Positions 20,460-30,033 of a stretch of 64,000 nucleotides of DNA are shown in pieces. The stretch covers positions 124,001 to 188,000 of the forward strand of contig CANJKZ010000956.1 in assembly GCA_947471745.1 (NCBI GenBank), given 5' to 3'. Source of the DNA: Closterium sp. Naga37s-1. Lineage: Eukaryota; Streptophyta; Zygnematophyceae; Desmidiales; Closteriaceae. The notes beneath the pieces are model-generated. The model was not told the DNA's origin. It saw nothing but the letters and a program-made list of their open reading frames with translations, and did no database searches. How positions within the stretch are numbered: the first letter of the stretch is position 1; each line of letters opens with the position of its first letter. The position numbers were made by a program, and so were the translations under genes.

Positions 20460-22200
20460 CTGAGGCCTTGCATACCTTCACGTTGGACTCAGGCGCCTCG
20501 CGCTGTTTCTTTCGTGACTGCACCACCCTCACTCCTCTCCCTGCACCTGTCCCGGTCAGACTGGCTGACCCCTCCGGAGGCCTGGTCGTGGCCCGTTCCT
20601 CCACTGTCCTCCCGTGTCCGGCAGTTCCGTTCGGCTCACTGTCAGGTCTTCACCTCCCCTCGTTCTCTACAAACTTGGTGAGTACCGCTGCCCTTCAGGA
20701 TGCGATGGTCACTACCACCACTCCATAAGGTCAGCGTGTGTCAATCTGCACGTGTACACGGATGGGTCGTCACCTGGCCACGTTCACTCGTCGGCCAGGG
20801 TCGAGTCTGTACACACTCGCTACCGAGCCTTCTCAGGTAGTCGCGTCTGCTCAAGTGTCCGCGTCAGGTCAGGTTCCACCCCCTTGCTCGTGTCGCCTCC
20901 TGTCGCACCAGACCCTTCTGTGGCACCACCGCCTGGGTCACCCCTCCCTGCCACGCCTTCGTGGCATGCACTCCCGTCTCCTTGTCTTTGTTCTTCCCAG
21001 GTCTCTGCCCCCCCTCCCTCCCTCGCCTGCTCCGCCCTGCCTTCCTTGCGTCGAGGGGCGGCAGCGCGCCGCTCCTCACCCCTCGTTTCCCCCGACGATT
21101 GTTCCCCCTGCAGACTCTCTACATGGACGTGTGGGCCCCGCCCTCGTCACTGGACAGGGCCGCGAGTGCTACTTTCTGCTGGTCCTTGACGACTACACGC
21201 GGTACACCACGGTCTTCCCCTTGCTTAGCAAGGGTCAGGTTGTTGATGTCTTGATCCCCTGGATCCGCACAGTCCGTCTCCAGCTCAGCGAGCGGTTCAG
21301 GACGGACCTTCCTGTCCTACGTCTGCACTCTGATAGAGGTGGTGAGTTCTCCTCCAACCTCTTGAGGGACTTTTGTCATGGGATTGCTGAGCACCGCATT
21401 GGCTTAGTCATGGATGTCGCTCGTACCTCCATGATCCGTGCGGCTGCTCCCCATTTTCTGTGGCCGTTTGCGGTCCAGTACGCTGCGCATCAGCTCAACC
21501 TCTGGCCCTGTGTCTCCTTGCCGGAGACCTCGCCCACACTGCGTTGGACGGGGAAGGTTGGCGATGTGTCGGTGTTCCGGGTCTGGGGTTCTCATGCCTT
21601 TGTCCGCGATATGTCCGCGGACAAGCTCTCCGCCCGCGCCATTCCCTGCGTCTTCCTTGGCTTTGTCCCTGACGCGCCTGGCTGGCAGTTTTACCACCCT
21701 ACTTCGCGCCGTGTCCTCCGTTCTCAGGACGTCACGTTTGACGAGTCGGTTCCCTTTTACCGTCTCTTCCCCTACCGCGCTGCCCCTCTCCCTCCCCCCC
21801 CGCTCTTCCTTACTCCAGGTCCCCCTCCGGTAGACCCCCTCCCTCCTCAGGGTCCTGCTCCCTCAGGTGTCTCTCAGGTAGACCCACCCCCTGGTTATGT
21901 GCCTGGTGAGGTAGCTATCGACTCAGGTGCTGCTAGAGATACTGCGTCTGGAGGTGCTGAGCCTGGGGGTGCTGAGCTTGGGGGTGCTGGGACTAGGGGT
22001 ACTGAGCCTGGGGGTGCTGCGCTTGGGGGTGTTGAGACTGGGGGTGCTGAGCCTGGGGGTGCTGAGACTGAGGGTGTTGAGCCTGAGGGTGATGCATCGG
22101 AGGGTGCGGAGTCTGGGGGTGCTGAGCCTCAGGGTGCTGCTTCGTCTGGAGGTTCTCCTGGTGCTTCTCCGAGACTGTCTCCGCAGCAGTTGTGTTAGTG
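20460..22200 (+). CDS. Cop-A copy A3: protease, integrase and linker block
   Basis: Protease: LHTFTLDSGASRCFF (about 20472-20516). Pre-integrase: LLWHHRLGHPSLPRL and CLPCVEGRQR. Integrase core: LVLDDYTRYTTVFPL and LHSDRGGEFSS. The C-terminal part has VFRVWGSHAFV and VFLGFVPDAPGWQFYHP. It ends in the PGGAELGG-type linker. The gene order protease-integrase-RT defines copia. It is a broken fossil. Confidence 0.75.
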
Positions 22201-22639
22201 GTTTGTTCAGCGCGCACGCCTTCAAGGTGGAGCTACCGGAGCTGGAGGTGCTGGAGCTGGAGGTGCTGGAGTTCTTGCTGGAGCTGGTGATACTGGAAGT
22301 ACTGCGGCTACTGGTTCTGGAGGTGCTCGTACCCGGGGTACTGGAGCAGCCGGGACTGGTGGTGTTGGGGGTGCTGGAGTTGGAGACCCTACGGAGTCTG
22401 GAGCTGCTGGTGCTGGAGGCTCTGGCGCTGGTGGCGCTGGAGCTAGAGGAGCTGGAGTTGGAGGCACTGGCGGAGGAGGCGCTAGAGTTGGAGGCACTGG
22501 CGCGGGAGGTGCTGGAGCTGGAGGAGCTGGAGCTGTTGACCCTGGTGGCACTGTGCGGCCGCGACCGTACTTTGTTCCCCTGCTTCAGCAGGTTCTTGGT
22601 ACCCCGTCTTCTACTGGCCTTACTCCTCCCCTCCTGTGT

Positions 22640-23190
22640 CCACCGTCTTTGGACTTCGGCACAGCTTTCCTGCAGGGAAGCCTGCACAAGGAGATCTGGC
22701 TGCGCCGCCCACCTGGCTTCACTGGGTCGTTTCCTGCAGGTACCTAGTGGAGCCTCTGGAGGCCAGTCTACGGTCTCCGCCAGGCGCCTTGGGAGTGGCA
22801 CGACACACTGAGGACTACTCTTGCGGCTCTTGGGTTTGCTCCTTCTACTGTTGACCCGTCGCTGTTTCTACGCACCGACACCTCGCTGGCGCCGTTCTAC
22901 GTCCTCGTGTACGTCGACGACCTCGTCTTTGCCACTGCTGACACTGAGGCACTGACCCTTGTGAAGTCGGAGCTGCAGAAGAGACACAACTGCACTGACC
23001 AGGGTGAACTGCGCAGCTATCTTGGCTTGCAGATCACCCGGGACAAAGCACGGCGCACCATCACCCTGACTCGGTCACACATGGTGCACCAGGTCCTTAG
23101 CGCTTCGGCTTCCAGTTCTCCTCGCCACAGCCCACTCCTCTGTCTACCAGCCACTCGCTCTCAGCTCCACCTTCGGACGAGTCCGTGGAG
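22640..23190 (+). repeat. RT-derived segment lying within the A3 linker
   Basis: A stretch matching Cop-A RT (TAFLQGSLHKEIWLRRPPGFTG to the HSLSAPPSDESVE region) sits between two stretches of Gly/Ala linker. The normal RT start appears only later, near 24220. This points to rearrangement or an extra partial copy within A3. Confidence 0.7.
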
Positions 23191-24589
23191 CTATCGGAGC
23201 TGGAGGCGCTGGAGACGCTGGAGCTGGAGGTGCTGGAGTTACTGCTGAAGCTGGTGGTACTGGAGGTACTGCGGCTGCTGGTCCTGGAGGTGCTCGTACC
23301 AGGGGCGCTAGAGCTGGAGACCCTTCGAAGCATGGAGCTGCTGGAGATGGAGGCTCTTGCGCTGGTGGCGCTGGCGCTGGAGGTGCTGGAGCTAGAGGAG
23401 CTGGAGTTGGAGGCACTTGCGTGGGAGGCGCTGGAGCTGCAGGAGCTGGAGCTGTTGACCCTGGAGCTGGAGGTGCTGGAGGCACTGTGCGGCCGCGACC
23501 ATACTTCGTTCCCCTGCTTCAGCAGGTTCTTGGTGTCCTGTCTTCTACTAGCCTTACTCCTACCCTCCTGTGTCCACCGCCTGACTAGTCGCAGTCGCCG
23601 TTACTGTCAGCCTTCCCGTTGCCTGCTCCTTCTCTTTACACTGAGCAGTCCGGCGGTCTTACAGAGCGTCGTGAGCCTGCGTCTCGTCCTGTCTCGCCTG
23701 TTCGCACTGCTCGTCGCGTTCCACGTTCGCTTCCTCCTCCTGTCCCTGGCACACATGCTATGGCACTCCGTCCTTCCTCGGTTCCACTGTGTGTTCCTCT
23801 GCCTGCTCCTCGTGAGTCCTCTCTTCCTGAGGTCCCTGACCCTGAGTCTGACCGCGCTCATGCTGCCAGTCCCACAGTCTCTCGTCTCCTCGCCACTGCT
23901 TTCACTGACCCTTCTTTTGAGTCTGCTGCTGCGTCTGCTCTCGTTGCTAAGCTGCTTGACTTTGCTGCTGCTTGTCGTCTAGAATACGCCACTGCTCTTG
24001 TTGCTGAGTCTGCGTCTGCCAGTCCTCCGTCCGTCGGGGGTGAGTGTGCTCTTGGCACGGACGTCCTTGAGGACAGGCAGGACGACTTTGAGTGTCTTGC
24101 AGCTGCTGTACCTCGTTTCGCTTCCATGCTGCTTGCCCCTGAGGGAGACCCAGATGCACCAGACATCCCGACCCTGTGCTCTTACGCAGACGCGATTATG
24201 GGTCCTTACTCCTCTTAGTGGCAGGCAGACATGGATGCCGAGATGGCATCCTCGAAGTCCACATGCACCTACGTCGACGAGGTTCCCCCACCTGGGGCGA
24301 ACATAGTCGATGGCATGTGGATTTTCAGGGTGAAGCGGCCGCCAGGTTCTCCGCCTGCCTTCAAGGCGCGTTACGTTGCTCGAGGCTTCAGTCAGCAACA
24401 GGGGGTTGACTACTTCCAGACCTTCTCCCCCACCCCGAAGATGACCACTCTGCGGGTGTTGCTGCACGTCGCTGCTCAGCGTGACTACGAGTTGCACTCT
24501 CTGGACTTTAGCACTGTTGGTGCAACCCTACGGTTTGCACTCGGCTTGTTGTCCGTGTGCGTGAATGTGTGTGTCCGTCCGCCCCGGGG

Positions 24590-25045
24590 CGGGGCCTCGA
24601 CGGGGCCGCGACGGGGCCGCGACAGGCGACGGGGCAGGGGCGGGGCAGGGCCGCTACGGGGCCGCGACGGGGCCACGACAGGCGACGGGGCAGGGCCGGG
24701 GCGGGGCCGCGACGGGGCCGCGACGGGGCCGCGACAGGCGACGGGGCAGGGCCGGGGCGGGGCCGCGACGGGGCCGCGACAGGCTACGGGGCAGGGCCGG
24801 GGCAAGGCCGCGACGGGGTCGCGACGGGGCCGCGACAGGGCCGCGACAGGTGACGGGGCAGGGCCGGGGCGGGGCCGCGACTGGGCAGTGACGGGGCCGC
24901 TGCGGGGCCGCGACGGGGTCGCGAAGGGGGGGCCGCGAAGGGGCCGCTAAGGGGCCGCGAAGGGGCCGCGTAGGGGCCGGGTAGGGGCCGCGAAGGGGCC
25001 GCTAAGGGGCAGGGCAGGCCGCTAAGGGGCCGCGAAAGGGTAGGG
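24590..25045. repeat. GGGGCCGCGAC-type tandem array (Cop-A leader)
   Basis: Short units such as GGGGCCGCGACGGGGC and GACAGGCGACGGGGCAGGGC recur many times with irregular spacing. The matching array in the opposite orientation lies at about 42590-42955 in copy A4, so it is a family feature of the untranslated leader. Confidence 0.8.
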
Positions 25046-25135
25046 CAGGCCGAGCGCGAAGGGCGCTTCGGGCAGGTTAGGAAAAATAAGTTTAGTGGTG
25101 GGCCCTTGGGAAGGATCGGTCCCAGTAGGGAACCT

Positions 25136-25147
25136 GCTCTGATACCA
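25136..25147 (-). other. Primer binding site, exact initiator-Met type
   Basis: The plus strand reads GCTCTGATACCA, the complement of TGGTATCAGAGC, directly next to the LTR at 25148-25290. Confidence 0.85.
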
Positions 25148-25290
25148 TGTGAAGAAACAAGAATGAATGAAAAGAGAGGAAGAGGGTTTGCACTAGCAAG
25201 CAGTTGAGTACATATAGGAAACCCTAGATTGGGCTGTACTCACTATTGAGTACCCCACTGCAGGCTAGACAAATATAACATATTCTGACA

Positions 25291-27352
25291 TGCCGAGCCG
25301 CGCCGCCCTACCGAGCCGCGCCGCCCAGCCGAGCCGCGCCGCACTACCGAGCCGCGCTGCCCTACTGCTTGCACTGCTTCTGCTGCTACTGCTGCTACTG
25401 CTGCTATGGCTAGCCCTACTGTTCTCACCTTTGATGCTGAGGGGCGTGCAGTTGACTTTGACGTGTGGGTTGACGACCTGCAGCTCTTTCTTCAGTGTGA
25501 CTCTAGGGATGGCGTATCCCTTTTCGATCACACGTCCGGTGTCTCTACAGCACCTGCTGCCACTGCTGATAGTACGGTTCGCTCGCAGTGGACCACTCGT
25601 GACGCTGTTGCTCGCCTTGCTGTTCGTAGTCACCTGCCGTCTGCTGAGCGCGCGCATTTTGGCCTGTACAAGACTGCTAAGTCTTTGTACGACGCTGTCG
25701 TAGCGCGCTACTCCTCCCCCGCCACTGCTGCCCTCAGCCGCCTCATGCTGCCGTACCCTTTCCCTGACCTTGCCACCTTTGCCACAGTCGCTGACCTCAT
25801 TACTCACCTCCGCACTAGTGACGCCCGCTACCGCGCTGCGCTTCCCACTGAGTTCTGTGCCAAGAACCCCCCCCCCCATGTACATCACCCTTTACTACCT
25901 AGTCACCCGCCTCCCTGACTCCCTTGCTTCACTCAGGGACCACTTTCTCTCCGTTTGCCCCACCGAGCTCACTGTCGACCTGCTAGAGGAGCGCCTCACT
26001 GCGGCTGAGAAGAGTATCTTAGCTGTAGGTGCTTCTCGCGGCGACCGTCGCCCCTTTCTTTGAGGGGTGTTCCCCTGTCCCCCTTCTCCCCTCTGTTGCT
26101 TCTGCTGCTGCTGTCGACCTCGTTGGCACTGAGGAGGTCGGGGCTGCGTCTGCTCCTAGTGGGAGGCACCGCAACAGCAAGGGCAAGGGGAGCAAGGGTG
26201 GTGGAGGGGACGGTGGGGGCGGCGGTGGAGGCGGTGGAGGAGGCGGAGGGGGTGGCGGTGGAGGTGGGGGTGGTGGCGGGAGTGGGGGCTTCAGTGGCGG
26301 CGGTGGAGGTGGTGGAGGCAGCGGAGGGGGCGGTGGAGGCAGCGGCAGCGGTGGTGGAGGTGGCGGCGGCGGTGGTGCTGGTCGAGGTGCCGCCGCGCAG
26401 CGTGGAGGCTTTGGTGGTAGCCAGCGCCAGCAGCAGCCGCGTTCCCGTGAGACCCCGTCGGCCCAGCAGCTTCGTGAGTGGTACGCTGGGCGTGGGAGGT
26501 CTGGGGGTGTGGGTCCCTGCACTTACGTTCTTCGCACCGGCGGGCGTCGTGGGGAGACGTGCGGGCTGCCACACACTGCGCAGCGCTGCTTCGGTCGCCT
26601 GACTGACGCCTGGCGTGCCCAGTTTCCTGACGCTGTTGAGCTCCCTCGCTGGGGTGATCTGCTTAAGCAGAATGTTGCTATCTTTGATCTTGATTTCGAT
26701 GCTATCCTTGCTGCCATGTATGCTGTGACTGATAGTGCTGAGGGTGACTGTTACCTGTGTGTTCCGCCCGACCCGGGCATTGAGGCTGCTGCTCCAGGTA
26801 CTGGTGAGTCTGCTGCTCCAGGTGCTGGTGAGTCTGCTCTCTCTGGTACTGCACCTACTGAGGCCTTGCACACTTTCACACTTGACTCTGGTGCTTCGCG
26901 CTCTTTCTTTCGCGACAGCACCACACTCACGCTGCTCAGTCGGCCTGTCGCAGTCTCCCTGGCTGACCCCTCTGGGGGCCCAGTCCTTGCGCACTCTTCC
27001 ACGGTTCTACCGTGTCCTACGGCCCCGTCGGGCTTGCTGTCGGGACTCCACCTCCCCTCGTTCTCTACGAACTTGGTGAGTGGAGCTGACCTCCAGGACG
27101 CGTGGGTTGACCAGTTCACCCCTGGAGGTCAGCGTGTGACCCACTGCACTTACTCTCGGACGGGCCGCCACCTGGCCACGTTCACCCGTCGGCCTGGGTC
27201 GAGTCTGTACACACTGACTACTGTGTCTCCTCCGGTTCCTGCGTCTGGTCAGGTAGCCGCGTCTGGTCAGGTGTTTTCAGCCGCGTCCAGGTCTAGTCCA
27301 GCGTCTGCCCCCTGCTCGTGTCGTCCCCTGTCACACGAGACTCTCCTTTGGT
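25291..27352 (+). mobile_element. Cop-A fragment: leader, gag, protease and start of pre-integrase
   Basis: A plus-strand Cop-A piece within the Cop-B 5' LTR. A CCGAGCCGCGCCGCC tandem stretch (about 25294-25365) and a CTG/CTA triplet tract lead to the gag ATG at 25406. Gag core, Gly-rich tract (about 26190-26395), the expanded CCHC motif (26518-26589) and protease (FTLDSGASRSFF, about 26875-26912) follow, ending at PLSHETLLW. It lies head-to-head with the minus-strand LTR-leader piece on its left. No LTR of its own is seen. Partial fossil. Confidence 0.8.
25406..26730 (+). CDS. Cop-A fragment: gag region
   Basis: The best-preserved gag of the family in the window. It contains MASPTVLTFDAEGRAVDFDV, DDLQLFLQCDSRDGVSLFDH, ARLAVRSHLPSAERAHF, SLYDAVVARYSSPATAALSR and DLITHLRTSDARYRAALPTEF, followed by the TRLPDSLASLRDHFLSV part, a long Gly tract, QQLREWYAGRGR and the C-X13-C-X3-H-X4-C motif. 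It then ends in ELPRWGDLLKQNVAIFDLDFDAI. It is a structural protein of a copia particle; fossil. Confidence 0.75.
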
Positions 27353-27889
27353 ACCCATCAAGAACTCAAGGATGAGTTTGTGATGAAGAGCCCGAGCCTT
27401 GATGTCAAGCCTCAAGTGATTTCGAAGCTCGCCAAAAGGGTACACCTCAAGATATTGAAGATAGTTACATTACTTTGTGTAGTGTAACATTTCACTTGGT
27501 GTAGGCCCTAGTGAAGGGTAGTTTCGAGACCCTTCGTGGTTGGGGACAGTGTGGCACTGTTCCACATCACTGTACCTCGGCTCTTGGGGTTTGTAGGAGC
27601 TGGGAGTCATTCCCAACTCGTAAGTCTTCCTATCTTGTGTTCTAAGACTATAGTGGCTGCCATAGTACCGTTCGTTCAAACCGACGCTGTGTCGTCAATT
27701 CTTTATCAAATCGTGCAATCTAAATTGCTAATTGTAGACGACGTGAAGACGCTCCAGATCCAATTTGAATCAAGTCATTTGCAGCTGTGAGCAGAACGCT
27801 ATCAACGTTTGAAGCCGCTGTGCAGAAATCCGTCTGTGCACTCTATCTTTCGTTTTAGGCACATTCAAGCCTATTGTGACTATAACAAG

Positions 27890-27902
27890 TGGTATCAGAG
27901 CC
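27890..27902 (+). other. Primer binding site of Cop-B
   Basis: TGGTATCAGAGCC, two bases after the 5' LTR end, complementary to the 3' end of plant initiator-Met tRNA. Confidence 0.9.
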
Positions 27903-28005
27903 CCTTGGAGCAGTTTCGACAATTTCTGGACCTGAGGAAAGGGGTGGCAGAGGTGCTGGTGGCAGTGGAAAAGCCCAAGCTCAAGGCCAACCCCGTGACT
28001 CAGCC

Positions 28006-30017
28006 ATGGCGCCCGTGCAACCAAGTGTTGGCCCATCTAGGGACGAGCCTAGAGTGTTTGGCCTTGACAAGTTCAACGGCGACAACTTTGCTGAATGGTC
28101 CTTCAGAATGGAGAATGTGTTCGACCACTATGACCTGCTGGAGGTGATGGAAGGAACGGAGAAGCGCCCCGAGAACGACCTGGAGAAGAGCCCGTGGGTG
28201 CGGAAGAGCGCACAAGGCTATCTCTTACTTGGGCAAGCGTTGGGGAGCAGTCAGATCCGTCACATCAAGCCATTCCAGCGTGAACCAGAGAAAGGACCAA
28301 AGGCATGGGCTGCTCTCAAGGGTGTACATGCTCCTGCAACAGCGGCGGTAGCGGTGGTGTTGGAACGGCAAATGGCGGCACTACGAATTGAAGAAGACGA
28401 AGCGGTTGAAGAAGGGGTGCAGAAATTCTTCGACTTGTTGACGCGGCTTGAGGGAGCTGATTTGAACTACAGTGAGCTCCAAAAGAAGACCAAGTTGCTG
28501 GCCTTACTCCCAGAGTCATGGTCCTCGCTCATCATCAACCTTAATCGCGACTTGCCCCGCCTCTCGCTTGAAGACGTGAAGCGAGCTATCCTTCAAGAGG
28601 ATTTCCGCCGCCGTGAGTTGGCGAGTGCGGATGGCGCTGGGGCAGCGAGCATCGGCCGTGGATATGGTCGAGGAAGAGGCAGAGGACGAGGGGGAGGAAG
28701 GTTTGGTGGCAGCAACTTCGGCGGAGGCCGCAGGAGTGGCGGTTACGGCAGCGACGACAAGAGCTACGGACGCGGTCGCGGCCGATTCGACGGCGAGTGT
28801 CACTATTGCCACAAGAGCGGACACATGTGGCGCGACTGCTACAAACTCCCTGATGGTTGGACCCCTGCTCAAGGCCAAGAGGGTAGAGGAGCAGGAGGAG
28901 GGAGAGGACGAGGCCGTGGAGGCCGTGGCGGTCGCGGTGGCGGAGCTGCAAACATGAAGAGCGGAGACAACGACAAGGACCCGAGCGACGATCGATACCC
29001 GGGTCTATTCTACTTCGTGTCGACGCAAGTACCGGCTGGTCCAGAGAAGGATGAAGGCTTTGAGGAGCCAGCAGCTGTGGGGAAGGTGACCCTACACCCC
29101 CTGGACTATTGGGTGATTGATAGTGGCGCTACCTATAGCATGACACCTCGCCCGGACTTGCTCACCGAACTCGAGCCGTCACCGGTGAAGCATGTCACAT
29201 CGGCTTTGGGGCAGCGAGCAGAGGTGAAAGGCATGGGCAAGGCCATGTTCAAGGGTGCTGATGGGAAGATGGTGGGCCTCAAGAACGTGCTTTGGGTGCC
29301 CAGCCTTGCTGCAAACCTGATTTCCGTGCGGCGGTTGGCAAAGGCCGGCATGGACACGAACTCGAAGGGAGCCAAGACCTACACCGCAAGGCTTGGCGAT
29401 CGAATTCTCTGGGACCTTCATGAGGACAGGGATGTCTACAACGAGATGTGGCAGATCCCAGTGGTCCCTATGTCTAAGGAGAGGCAAGTGGCAGCAAGCA
29501 TCAGCACCAAGGATGGAGCGGTCGGTAGCGACGATGGCGCGAACGGTCGCGCTAAGGAGAATGACCTCAAGAAGAGCAAACCTGGAGGGACCAGCAAGTT
29601 CAGTGAACCTAAGGAGAGTGGTGCAGCAACCAAGGAGCAGCAAAAGGGTGAGGAGAACCCAGAGGCGGCAGCGGAGGAGGACTACGGAGAGAGTATGTGG
29701 GGCGCTATTGCGAGCGCGGCATTCTCCAATCCAACTTCGGCTACGGGGGAGTGTGATTGGCTCACCTTGCATCGGCGCATGGGGCATGTGGCCCTGCCCA
29801 TCTTGCAGCAGCTAGTGAAGAATGAGATGGTTGCTGGCATACGTGTGAAGGGGGAGCCCGATGAGGTGCTTGGCTGCCCGACGTGCATTCAAGCCAAGTT
29901 CACCCGGTTTCCGTTCCCTAGTTCGGAGGCAACGGCAAAGGCACCGCTTGATGAGGTGGTGATGGACGTGGTGGCCCCCCTGAAGCTTGGAGCTGCTGGA
30001 GCTGAGTATTTTCTCAC
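28006..30017 (+). CDS. Cop-B: gag, protease and start of integrase
   Basis: The likely start ATG at 28006 (MAPVQPSVGPSRDEPRVFGL) lies 116 bases after the primer site. Gag is of the UBN2 type: LDKFNGDNFAEWSFRMENVF, LLALLPESWSSLI, then an RG-rich tract and the classical CHYCHKSGHMWRDC knuckle (28798-28839). Protease: YWVIDSGATYSMTP. Pre-integrase: LTLHRRMGHVALPIL and CPTCIQAKFTRFPF. The integrase opening MDVVAPLKLG reaches the Cop-A insertion. The open frame runs on into Cop-A sequence, but that continuation belongs to a different element. Confidence 0.85.
28798..28839 (+). other. Classical CCHC zinc knuckle of Cop-B gag
   Basis: Encodes CHYCHKSGHMWRDC (C-X2-C-X4-H-X4-C), flanked by Arg/Gly-rich tracts. 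It contrasts with the expanded motif in Cop-A. Confidence 0.9.
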
Positions 30018-30033
30018 CATTGTGTCAAACATT

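Larger units (their letters stand above)
24575..25290 (-). mobile_element. Cop-A-type 5' LTR and GC-rich leader, minus strand, within the Cop-B LTR
   Basis: On the minus strand a 143-base LTR (25290-25148, starting TGTCAGAATATG) is followed by an exact 12-base initiator-Met primer site (25147-25136) and a leader whose first 60 bases closely match the leader of Cop-A copy A4 at 42502. The rest is a GGGGCCGCGACGGG-type array (24590-25040). No coding sequence belongs to this piece. Confidence 0.75.
24515..27887 (+). repeat. 5' LTR of Cop-B, interrupted (LTR parts 24515-24574 and 27353-27887)
   Basis: 24515-24574 matches the start of the 3' LTR (TGTTGGTGCAACCCTACGG). 27353-27887 matches its later part, ending GACTATAACA. 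Cop-A-derived sequence fills 24575-27352. The matching parts differ at roughly a dozen positions. Confidence 0.85.

Noticed and set aside
27470-27679. 69-residue minus-strand protein present twice (also 38408-38617)
   Set aside because: Both lie within the two LTRs of Cop-B; the similarity is that of the LTR pair.
27890-27902. tRNA-like sequence
   Set aside because: Only the 12-13 base complement of an initiator-Met tRNA end, that is, a primer binding site; no cloverleaf around it.
28586-28957. Antisense and +1 frames over the Cop-B Arg/Gly tract
   Set aside because: No conserved domain; they overlap the well supported gag frame.
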